This document shows positions 1 through 6,851 of a stretch of 43,202 nucleotides of DNA, in pieces; position 1 is the stretch's first letter; each line of letters begins with the position of its first letter. The translations under genes were made by a program, and so were the position numbers. Source of the DNA: CAZDCD01 sp964503885 (GTDB taxonomy: Bacteria > Bacteroidota > Bacteroidia > Bacteroidales > UBA10428). The stretch covers positions 1 to 43,202 of the forward strand of contig CAZDCD010000032.1 of assembly GCA_964503885.1 (NCBI GenBank), read 5' to 3'. The notes beneath the pieces were generated by a model, which was given only the letters and a program-made list of their open reading frames with translations, had not been told where the DNA came from and did no database searches.

Positions 1-28
1 AGACACGGATAGAAAACTAAAACAGGCA

Positions 29-43
29 CGGACAACATGTCCG
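29..43 (-). terminator. Possible terminator of the HmuY/TonB operon
   Basis: A 6-bp perfect stem (CGGACA / TGTCCG) with a 3-base loop lies 33 bases beyond the stop of the last gene of the minus-strand operon. Read on the minus strand it is followed by a mixed T-rich stretch (TGCCTGTTTTAGTTTTC) rather than a clean T-run, so this is a weak intrinsic terminator candidate only. Confidence 0.35.
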
Positions 44-75
44 CGCCAGCTTGAGGAACAGCAGATCAGGAATCC

Positions 76-1074
76 CTATTCTGCAGCCGGCACCAGGTAT
101 TTGTATTCGAACTGTGGGAAACCGTCAATACCGTTTAGTGTAAAGCTGAGAAACCTGAGCTTATAGCAGTCGCCCTCAGCCGACCGGATAATGTATACCA
201 GTCCGGGTTTTATATAATAGGTGGCGGAGCCGCCGGCAATATCTACCGAAACATCTTTCCAGTTATATCCGATCGCATCCTGTTCATCTGAAAAAGATAG
301 ACCGGCAGTATCACTCAGGGTAAAATCGTTAAAAGCGATTTCTTTTTCCAGGCCTGCCGTGACCCCGTTCCTGTTCAGCAAAACACCGCCCACCAGGTAA
401 GGGAGGTGAATGCCGTTGTAATACGCCAGATCATAATACGGCATAAAAATAAGATCGTACCGTGTCTTTTCCGGTTCCAGGTTTTTCTGCGCTTCTTCTT
501 CAAGATTATAATAAACATAGTATACCGAATCGTTCTTTACCGCACTGGCTTCATATACCGTATTTTTTCCTGTCAGAGCATAGTTAAATGTATAGCTGCT
601 GCTGCCGGCCCGGATCATCTGGATCCTTGCAGCCACCGAATACCCGCTTTCCGCTTTTCGTCCGGCAAGGTAAACGGTATTAACCGATATTACCGGAAAA
701 ACGGCAGTATCACCCCAGGCCCCGATGGCTGTGGAATCACCGTTCCCGCTTGCAGCATCATACATCCAGGTTTCATTTCCCGTCAGGAAAATGTCCTCTT
801 CAATATCTGTATGATCGGTACGGCAAATAAGCAATCCGTTGCCCGAATTGACCCTTACCCGCCAGCCATGCGTTCCGCATTCAAAGCCGAGGTCCCAGTC
901 CTCTATGGCATTGACTCGGACGATTGCATTGCTTCCCAGATCGAAATAACTCTGGTAGCCACGGATATCATAGCCAATAGTGGTTACGTTTCCGGGGTAA
1001 GGCATCACCGGCTCATCCTGAGGAAAGCAGGAGGCCATAAGGAGCGCCGGAAATAACAACCAGGTATTCTTCAT
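76..1074 (-). CDS. HmuY-family surface lipoprotein (distal copy)
   Basis: A 332-residue lipoprotein of the HmuY family. The N-terminus is a short hydrophobic signal ending in the lipobox LMASC, with the lipidated Cys at residue 16. Around residue 58 it has the family's opening pattern 'EDWDLGFECGTHGWRVRVNSG', i.e. the W-D-L-x-F...N-S-G block that starts the HmuY all-beta fold, and later a Y-D-L-I-F / N-W-K repeat of the same kind. HmuY of Porphyromonas is a haemophore that hands haem to the TonB receptor HmuR; that role is known for the family and only inferred here. The gene starts one base after the stop of the TonB receptor gene, so the two are almost certainly co-transcribed and probably translationally coupled. 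It is a second family member in the same operon, clearly diverged from the first (3315-4304). The ligand could be haem, another tetrapyrrole or a corrinoid. Confidence 0.75.
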   Translation of the reverse strand: MKNTWLLFPALLMASCFPQDEPVMPYPGNVTTIGYDIRGYQSYFDLGSNAIVRVNAIEDWDLGFECGTHGWRVRVNSGNGLLICRTDHTDIEEDIFLTGNETWMYDAASGNGDSTAIGAWGDTAVFPVISVNTVYLAGRKAESGYSVAARIQMIRAGSSSYTFNYALTGKNTVYEASAVKNDSVYYVYYNLEEEAQKNLEPEKTRYDLIFMPYYDLAYYNGIHLPYLVGGVLLNRNGVTAGLEKEIAFNDFTLSDTAGLSFSDEQDAIGYNWKDVSVDIAGGSATYYIKPGLVYIIRSAEGDCYKLRFLSFTLNGIDGFPQFEYKYLVPAAE

Positions 1075-1075
1075 C

Positions 1076-3295
1076 CTAATATTTTATGAACCTGTAGCTC
1101 AGCTTTAAAAAAAGTGTCCGTCCCCAGCCGACAGGAAGGGTATTGTCGCTGAAACTGTGTACCGACACCACACCCGATGTATACAGGGTAATGTTGTTAA
1201 ATACATTTTTCACACCGGTACTGAATACTAGCCGGTTCTTATCAAGAGGCACGGTAACGGTTATGTCTAGGTTATGATACCCTTCCAGAAATGCCTCCCG
1301 GATCTCCTGCAATCCTTCGTTCATATCGTACATCCCGGTATAAATAACCCGCTGGCCGGTATACTTATAAAACGCTGAAATGCCGGCCTGGTGAAACGGA
1401 CTTGTATAATGAACGGAAAAGAGATAATCCCTGCTATAGGAAAATTTCACCGGATCCGACAAACCAGAGATTCCGTTAATGGCTAATCCGGTATTCAGGA
1501 TCAGGCGTGTAGATAACCTGAAGTTCATCTCAAGTTCGGAACCCTGTGTCCGGTAAACACCTGAACCGATATTGAAATATTTTGCCCGGGTCGGATCCAC
1601 CGGGTCAAACAAAAAGTCGATCTTATTAAAAATTCGGTTATAGTAAGCATCGATTGACAACTGCATTTTATTTTTGCCCATGTTGAAAAGCCTTGCTCCA
1701 GATACCGTAAAACTGTGCGCAATTTCGGCTTTAAGGTTTTCATTGCCAAACACATGATGATTCTGATCGATGAACTCCATATACAGTTCTTTCAGCGAGG
1801 GGGTCCTGAATCCTTTGCCATACGAAGCCCTGAAACGGTAATTTCCGGGATCGTATTTCAGGTTCAGTGACCAGACGAGAGGGGCTTTGTACCTGCTGTT
1901 ATAAGCCAGGCGTATTCCAGGCTGAAAACTCAGGTGTCCCGCAGGTGTAAATAAAAAAGTTGTGAATACCGCATAGTCTTCAATATCCTTATGCCCGTTG
2001 ATCCGTTCTCCGTTTCCATATTCCTGGTTTATATCAACGCCTGTTACCAGCTCGCTTTTTCCTGATGTATACATGTATTGAGCTCTCTGACTGAACTGGT
2101 GAAAGGTAGTAGTATCCTGGAGTTCGGGGTTTGCGATCAGTTGCTTCCTGAGGTTCACCAGGTCGTTGATGTATGCGTTTTTAATTTTGGCATAGTACGA
2201 ATATCCTCCGCTGAATTGTACCGAAGACCTGGCACCTGTGATCCATCCCAGTGAAAAAGTATTGTTCAGCCGCCTGGTAAAATAATACCTTTCCTCGGCT
2301 TTTTCATAATAGTAACGGGCCGACAGGGAATCAAGATCACGCAGTTCTTCCTGAAGATACTCGGCATCAAAGGAAAGCCTGACTTTTTTCCCTTCATAAC
2401 GATAACTTAACCCTGGTAAAACCTGCAGTTTCGGTTTCCAGAGCTTATACCTCGAATTATTTCCCGGGTCGAATCCCTGAAAGAAATTCCGTGCCATGGA
2501 AAAACCGATGTACTGGTTTTTAAACCTGGTCATGAACGATCCGTAAACGTTATATACACCCGCCGTTTCATAATACCCGTTAATCCCTGCGCTGAATTTA
2601 CCCGGTGTCCGGGTATTGGTAATGATATTTACAGTCCCGCCCAGGGCATTGCTCCCGTACATAACCGATAAAGGTCCCTTCACGATCTCCACATGATCAA
2701 CTGTGTTCAGGTTAAGCTGACCGAGATCGATGATGCCGTTTTGCCTGCCGGCCACAGGCATTCCGTTTATCAGTATTTTTATGTACTCGCCTGAAAGTCC
2801 GCGAATGTCAAGTGTCCGTCCCAGTATACCTTCCTGAGACAACCGGATATCCAGTTCATTGGTCAGCAGACCGGTAAGATCGGTGGCTGCTTTATGTTCA
2901 ATATCGAGCTTACTCAGCACACTGACGTTATATATCGACCTGTCAGCGATCACTGGTGTCAACCGGCCGGTTACCACCACCTCATCCAGGTCGAAAAAGG
3001 CCGGAGTAAGCATAACTATGCTGTCGGCCGGTGAGTTAATCGTATCCGTAACTGATTTATAGCCGATGCCTGATACCGAAACGACAAGCGGGTAAGAAGC
3101 AGGATATGAAAACCTGCCGTTCTGATCGGCTGCTTTATATAAAGCATGACCCTCTTTTACCAAACTAATGGTTGCAAACGGTACCGGTTTGCCCGTTTCC
3201 GAATCGAGAACCATTGCGGACTTTTCCTGTGCACAAAGTGTCAGGCCATTTGCCGGAATCAAAATAATAACCAAAAAAAGAATGGTTAATCTCAC
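1076..3295 (-). CDS. TonB-dependent outer-membrane receptor, tetrapyrrole/haem-type
   Basis: A full-length TonB-dependent receptor. The order is signal peptide, carboxypeptidase-D-like regulatory domain (SETGKPVPFATISLV), plug domain (DIRGLSGEYIKILING and YGSNALGGTVNIIT), and a 22-strand-type barrel ending in the aromatic terminus SYRFIKY. In the barrel, FRTP and GNENL bracket a His-His pair, resembling the FRAP...His...NPDL signature of haem receptors such as HmuR/HemR; this suggests but does not prove haem. I place the start at a GTG at 3295: it puts an ideal signal peptide (MRLTILFLVIILIPANG, cleavage after LCAQ) at the very N-terminus and removes an overlap with the upstream gene. An ATG at 3394 in the same frame would add 33 residues and overlap the upstream gene by 80 bases. 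It is sandwiched between two HmuY-like lipoprotein genes with gaps of 19 and 1 bases. Confidence 0.88.
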   Translation of the reverse strand: MRLTILFLVIILIPANGLTLCAQEKSAMVLDSETGKPVPFATISLVKEGHALYKAADQNGRFSYPASYPLVVSVSGIGYKSVTDTINSPADSIVMLTPAFFDLDEVVVTGRLTPVIADRSIYNVSVLSKLDIEHKAATDLTGLLTNELDIRLSQEGILGRTLDIRGLSGEYIKILINGMPVAGRQNGIIDLGQLNLNTVDHVEIVKGPLSVMYGSNALGGTVNIITNTRTPGKFSAGINGYYETAGVYNVYGSFMTRFKNQYIGFSMARNFFQGFDPGNNSRYKLWKPKLQVLPGLSYRYEGKKVRLSFDAEYLQEELRDLDSLSARYYYEKAEERYYFTRRLNNTFSLGWITGARSSVQFSGGYSYYAKIKNAYINDLVNLRKQLIANPELQDTTTFHQFSQRAQYMYTSGKSELVTGVDINQEYGNGERINGHKDIEDYAVFTTFLFTPAGHLSFQPGIRLAYNSRYKAPLVWSLNLKYDPGNYRFRASYGKGFRTPSLKELYMEFIDQNHHVFGNENLKAEIAHSFTVSGARLFNMGKNKMQLSIDAYYNRIFNKIDFLFDPVDPTRAKYFNIGSGVYRTQGSELEMNFRLSTRLILNTGLAINGISGLSDPVKFSYSRDYLFSVHYTSPFHQAGISAFYKYTGQRVIYTGMYDMNEGLQEIREAFLEGYHNLDITVTVPLDKNRLVFSTGVKNVFNNITLYTSGVVSVHSFSDNTLPVGWGRTLFLKLSYRFIKY

Positions 3296-3314
3296 CTTCA
3301 GCGATCCAAAATGT

Positions 3315-4304
3315 TCAGCGAATTTTTTCGGTGGTAAACCTTGCGATACCGGTTGAACCACCGTCAAATCCGGTAAAATAGAGTTTATATACACTATTCT
3401 CTGAGATCTTGATAAAATAGGTGCGGTCGTCTGCTACCGTATACATATAGGTATCCATGTTAAACGTTTTCCAATCATAACCTATCGTTGCCGGAGCATC
3501 TGAGAACGTGGTCATTGTTGTGTCAGCCGATTCGGGTGAAACCCCTAAAACCTCACCTGTTTTCACGCCTGGTTTTACCAGAACGCCGGTGACAGTATAA
3601 AATGCCGATGGATCGTAGTAACGCGTAAAAAGCAGATCCCAGTTCTCTTTAGGGGGTTCGCGATCAACCACATGATTTTCTGCCAGCGAATAGTAAATAA
3701 ATTCCTTATCTGTATATTCGTTGCAATCGAGGGTAATTATATGTGGATCCGATCCATCGGGATCGGCAAATGCAAAATAGTAGATATTTGCAACAGAATG
3801 TTTCATCCGGATGAATATTTTCTTTACAGTGCCGTCCTGCAATACAATAAGGTATGTTGCAGCTCCAAGCAGATCATGAGTATCAGGATTGTATTCTCCC
3901 CATCCGAAATTGTACATACCGGTTGAATTGGCACTGAATGCACCGGTCTCCCAGTTTTCAAGTGAATTGTTCAGCAACGGCAGCGATCTGTATCCCGAAG
4001 TGTCGATGCTGGTGTACCAGTCGGCTGTATCCTTGGAGTATTCATAGAGTTTGATCCCTTTACCGCTGTTGATGAAAATCGAAGAACTCATATAATAGGT
4101 ACGAAATCCGATATCCCAGTTATTCGGTAGTGCTTCATATGAAGCTCCTGTTTCAAGGTGGTAAAAGATGTCGTAAGAATAATTGGCTCCCATGGAAACG
4201 GAATCGTTCATGGATGTTTGCTTTATCCCGTTATTATTGTCTTTTTCGCATGAAATGGCCAGAGCCACAGTAATGATCGCTATACCAATAGATTTGATTT
4301 TCAT
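3315..4304 (-). CDS. HmuY-family surface lipoprotein (first gene of operon)
   Basis: A 329-residue lipoprotein whose signal ends in LAISC (lipid Cys at residue 19). Its HmuY signature is NNWDIGFRTYYMSSSIFINSG near residue 62, followed by a second N-W-D-L-L-F-T-R-Y-Y block in the C-terminal half, as in other HmuY proteins. It is the promoter-proximal gene of a three-gene minus-strand operon with the TonB receptor and a second HmuY-like gene, and is preceded by a structured leader (4330-4470) that resembles a cobalamin riboswitch. Known HmuY proteins capture haem at the cell surface and pass it to their cognate receptor. The leader raises the alternative that this operon serves corrinoid uptake instead. 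The family call is firm; the ligand is open. Confidence 0.78.
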   Translation of the reverse strand: MKIKSIGIAIITVALAISCEKDNNNGIKQTSMNDSVSMGANYSYDIFYHLETGASYEALPNNWDIGFRTYYMSSSIFINSGKGIKLYEYSKDTADWYTSIDTSGYRSLPLLNNSLENWETGAFSANSTGMYNFGWGEYNPDTHDLLGAATYLIVLQDGTVKKIFIRMKHSVANIYYFAFADPDGSDPHIITLDCNEYTDKEFIYYSLAENHVVDREPPKENWDLLFTRYYDPSAFYTVTGVLVKPGVKTGEVLGVSPESADTTMTTFSDAPATIGYDWKTFNMDTYMYTVADDRTYFIKISENSVYKLYFTGFDGGSTGIARFTTEKIR

Positions 4305-4329
4305 TTCTTTTTTTTTTAATTCCGGAACG

Positions 4330-4470
4330 GGTAGCTAATCGTGATTCTACATGGTGGCTGATATGCTGACCTCATATGTACTATGCCGGAAGCAACTGAC
4401 AACCCGCAGAGCCGCAGGGATTCTCTCTATTCCTTTTGCCATCCCGGGCATAATCACCTAAAGCACTATG
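4330..4470 (-). promoter_or_regulatory. Cobalamin-riboswitch-like leader of the HmuY/TonB operon
   Basis: Read on the minus strand, the leader contains in the correct order most landmarks of the cobalamin (B12) riboswitch: TTAGGTG near 4459, a short hairpin UGCC..GGCA followed by AAAAGGAA near 4430, the block GAGAATCC at 4418-4425, a GC-rich segment (GCGGCTCTGCGGG), and AGGTCAGCATATCAGCC at 4356-4372, which matches the B12-box pattern AAGTCAGGATACCTGCC at 13 of 17 positions. It sits 26-160 bases upstream of the operon's first start codon, where such switches act. Several box positions deviate, and the CAG/CTG pairing of the box is not kept, so it may be a divergent, altered-ligand or decayed switch. 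A T/A-rich tract lies just before the start codon. Confidence 0.45.
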
Positions 4471-4578
4471 CAATTATTTACCGTTCCTGTTTTAAGTTAG
4501 TATTATAAAGTTGAGCGGGTGTAGAAGATTAACGGCTGGTCCCATTCTTTCTTGTGGAGTGCAGCGTTAAAATCTTAC

Positions 4579-4935
4579 TTACACAATTTGAGGAGAAAGT
4601 GCAGGCGGAGCCCTTAAGAAATTCGGATGGTGTATAAAACTCGCCGAAACATGCGATGCAGCATGTATGATGTATTCTATTTCAACATGTTGAGCTAGGC
4701 AAATTTTTCTGATCCTGTGGTTCAACCCGGTTTCAGTATGTATTTTCTTTTCAATACTGCAAAACCTGATTGCATGAATATGACTGCTCTTTTCAGATGC
4801 CGTACGTTCAGTTTGCGTTGGGCTCTTTTTTCGGACAGATGTCTCCAGGACATGGTTGAGCATGACCATACCCCATATTAATCCGAGGTAAACAATATAA
4901 GGGAAAATGGAGCTTGCAGTGCCTAAATAAAACAT
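4579..4935 (-). CDS. Small hypothetical ORF, doubtful
   Basis: A frame of about 118 residues starting at ATG 4935. The first 30 residues could form one membrane segment (FPYIVYLGLIWGMVML); the rest is polar, His-rich and shows no domain I recognise. It lies alone in a 750-base interval between the HmuY operon leader and the acidic small protein, and ends 109 bases before the riboswitch-like element. Codon use and amino-acid composition are unlike neighbouring genes, so it may be a chance frame or a decayed gene. If it is not real, the interval 4471-5055 holds nothing else I can identify. Confidence 0.2.
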   Translation of the reverse strand: MFYLGTASSIFPYIVYLGLIWGMVMLNHVLETSVRKKSPTQTERTASEKSSHIHAIRFCSIEKKIHTETGLNHRIRKICLAQHVEIEYIIHAASHVSASFIHHPNFLRAPPALSPQIV

Positions 4936-5055
4936 ATTCACATAGGAATTGTATCCTCACCCTTCTTCTTGTTGCGGCTTTACTGATAAGAAACCGCAGT
5001 GTTCAGATTATGGGCGATTCTGTTGTAAAAATAACAATATATAGCCGAAGAATGT

Positions 5056-5340
5056 TTAATTGAAACCGATAAAATCGTTTTTATTGGTTTCCAGAAACTC
5101 ATCAATATAGTGCATTAACTGGTCGTCCATATCACTCAGGGGGAAAAACATGTCGTGTTCTTCATCGTATTCGATCAGGTCGTCACAGCCGAATTCATTA
5201 AAAAAGGAATATATATGTTGTTCAATATCTGTAAATTCATACTCATCTTCGCTGGATTTATGGCTGTTGACCACCCATTCAGCTATATATACCATTTTAA
5301 TCAGTTTGCGGTACTGATCGCTGCTCAATTCAATCGTCAT
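5056..5340 (-). CDS. Small, strongly acidic hypothetical protein
   Basis: A 94-residue protein dominated by Asp and Glu, with few basic residues, no signal peptide and no membrane segment, so probably cytosolic. The predicted pattern is two amphipathic helices (residues 5-24 and 38-55) and an acidic C-terminal helix. I do not recognise the family. It starts 11 bases after the stop of the beta-barrel gene 5352-5978, itself overlapped with the sirtuin gene, so the three genes probably form one transcript. The length, start codon and codon use look like a genuine gene. A DNA-mimic, adaptor or antitoxin-like role would fit the charge but there is no direct evidence. Confidence 0.6.
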   Translation of the reverse strand: MTIELSSDQYRKLIKMVYIAEWVVNSHKSSEDEYEFTDIEQHIYSFFNEFGCDDLIEYDEEHDMFFPLSDMDDQLMHYIDEFLETNKNDFIGFN

Positions 5341-5351
5341 TTTTATAACCG

Positions 5352-5978
5352 TTAAGGAAACTGATAATAAATTCCAAATGTAAGGTAATTATTGTAATCG
5401 CCTATATTGTAGCCGAACAAATTTCCGATCCAGGTATAGTATGGAGGGGTATACGGGTATTCATTGATTGAGATCAGGGAGTAGGAATACCTCATTCCGG
5501 CCGAAATGTTTTTATTCACCTGGTACCTGAAGCCGATAAGCCATGACAGGTCGAACTTTTTAAATTCAGTCATGTATTCCTGAGGCAATTTACCTCCGCT
5601 GTCCTCACCCACAGCTTCGAACAGGTATGCCGGTACCAGGCCGGCTTCGAAAATGTATTTACTTTTTGCCCTGTAAAATACCATAAGGGGCAGATCAATA
5701 TAATGCAATGCCAGCTTGTATACTGCCGGATCTTCATCGTTAGTCTTTTTCCGGGCCCCTTTGCCTGTATACTTGATTTCCATCTGGGCGCCAAAATTTT
5801 CAGTAAATAAAGTATATACAAAAACACCTCCCTGAAGGCCTACTTTATCAAACCCTGCATACGAATCACCGTCCACCTGGCTGGCTGATAAACCGGCCAT
5901 CAGACCGCCTGTGAAACGCTGTGCAGATAATCCGGCAGGTATAAGCAGGAGCATGATCCAGCATATGTTTTTCGCCAT
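5352..5978 (-). CDS. PorT-like outer-membrane beta-barrel protein
   Basis: A 208-residue exported protein with a cleavable signal peptide (cleavage after LSAQ) and the alternating aromatic/glycine pattern of a small eight-stranded barrel (GGLMAGLSASQVDGDSYAGF, then FTENFGAQMEIKYTGKG and a final FGIYYQFP). This is the 'outer membrane beta-barrel, PorT family' type common in Bacteroidota. Its ATG shares one base with the stop of the sirtuin gene upstream (TAATG), so translation is probably coupled. No specific ligand can be inferred. Confidence 0.75.
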   Translation of the reverse strand: MAKNICWIMLLLIPAGLSAQRFTGGLMAGLSASQVDGDSYAGFDKVGLQGGVFVYTLFTENFGAQMEIKYTGKGARKKTNDEDPAVYKLALHYIDLPLMVFYRAKSKYIFEAGLVPAYLFEAVGEDSGGKLPQEYMTEFKKFDLSWLIGFRYQVNKNISAGMRYSYSLISINEYPYTPPYYTWIGNLFGYNIGDYNNYLTFGIYYQFP

Positions 5979-6673
5979 TATTGTTCGTTTTTATGTACAA
6001 GTTTATCAATAAGGATTTTAACGCCTTCACCTGCCCCTTTCTTTATAAATTCAACTTTCCCGGAAAGGGGTACCGAAACCGGATTCGGATCTATGAGATA
6101 AACAGGCGTGCCGGCAGGAACATATCCGATAAGTCCTGCAGCCGGATACACAACCAGTGAAGTGCCCACCACGGCAAACAGGTCGGCCTCCGCGGAGATT
6201 TTTGCAGCTTCACCGATCGCCGGTACAGGTTCTCCGAACCACACAATATGGGGTCTGAGCTGGTATCCCTTTTCACATTCGTCGCCCATGTGCACCGGTT
6301 TGTATCCTATATCGTAAATCAGAAAGGGATCGCCGGTGCTTTCCACTTTGGTGAGTATTCCGTGCAAATGCAACACTTTTTTACTACCGGCCCTTTCATG
6401 AAGGTTATCCACATTTTGCGTGATGATGTGGACATCGAAATGTTTTTCCAGCTCCACAAGACCGAAATGGCCTGCATTGGGTTGTGCGTTTTCAAGCTGT
6501 GCCCTTCTTTCGTTATAAAAACGAAGCACCAGCTCGGGGTTTCGTTCCCAACCCTCGTAACTGGCTACTTCCATCACGTCATAGTTTTCCCATAACCCCC
6601 CGGTTTCACGGAACGTTTTCAATCCGCTTTCAGCGCTGATACCTGATCCGGTAAGTACAACCAGCTTTTTCAC
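5978..6673 (-). CDS. Sir2-family NAD-dependent protein deacylase
   Basis: A sirtuin of about 231 residues that removes acyl groups from lysines using NAD. The sequence shows the NAD-binding GSGISAESG, the TQNVDNLHERAG block, the catalytic His in LHLHG and the late GTSLVVYPAAG. Between them the motif FYNERR supplies the Tyr-x-x-Arg pair that in class III sirtuins (SIRT5, E. coli CobB) recognises succinyl/malonyl-lysine, so desuccinylase/demalonylase activity is likely. The four zinc-binding cysteines of classical sirtuins are missing: only a single Cys (DECEKG) remains in that region. I choose a GTG start at 6673, giving the usual N-terminus MKKLVVLTG; a TTG at 6694 would add seven residues. 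The downstream barrel gene overlaps its stop codon. Confidence 0.88.
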   Translation of the reverse strand: MKKLVVLTGSGISAESGLKTFRETGGLWENYDVMEVASYEGWERNPELVLRFYNERRAQLENAQPNAGHFGLVELEKHFDVHIITQNVDNLHERAGSKKVLHLHGILTKVESTGDPFLIYDIGYKPVHMGDECEKGYQLRPHIVWFGEPVPAIGEAAKISAEADLFAVVGTSLVVYPAAGLIGYVPAGTPVYLIDPNPVSVPLSGKVEFIKKGAGEGVKILIDKLVHKNEQ

Positions 6674-6851
6674 AGGAATGCTTTTGCAAAACAAATTTAG
6701 AATAAATTCAATACCTGATTCAAATGATTTTAAAATAGTATCAAATTATCTGGAACAATCCTATGTATTGAATTAAATTAAGATTTTGTATGACCGTTAT
6801 GCATTCTGTACTTTAAAAACTAATTTTACAGGCAGCATAGTATTATTATTC

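Noticed and set aside
406..1056. Plus-strand open frame of 216 residues opposite the distal HmuY gene
   Set aside because: It lies wholly inside the opposite, well-supported lipoprotein gene and shows no signal or domain; typical shadow frame.
6786..6851. Longer IspG start at a TTG
   Set aside because: The added 22 residues do not resemble any IspG N-terminus, whereas ATG 6852 gives the usual opening.
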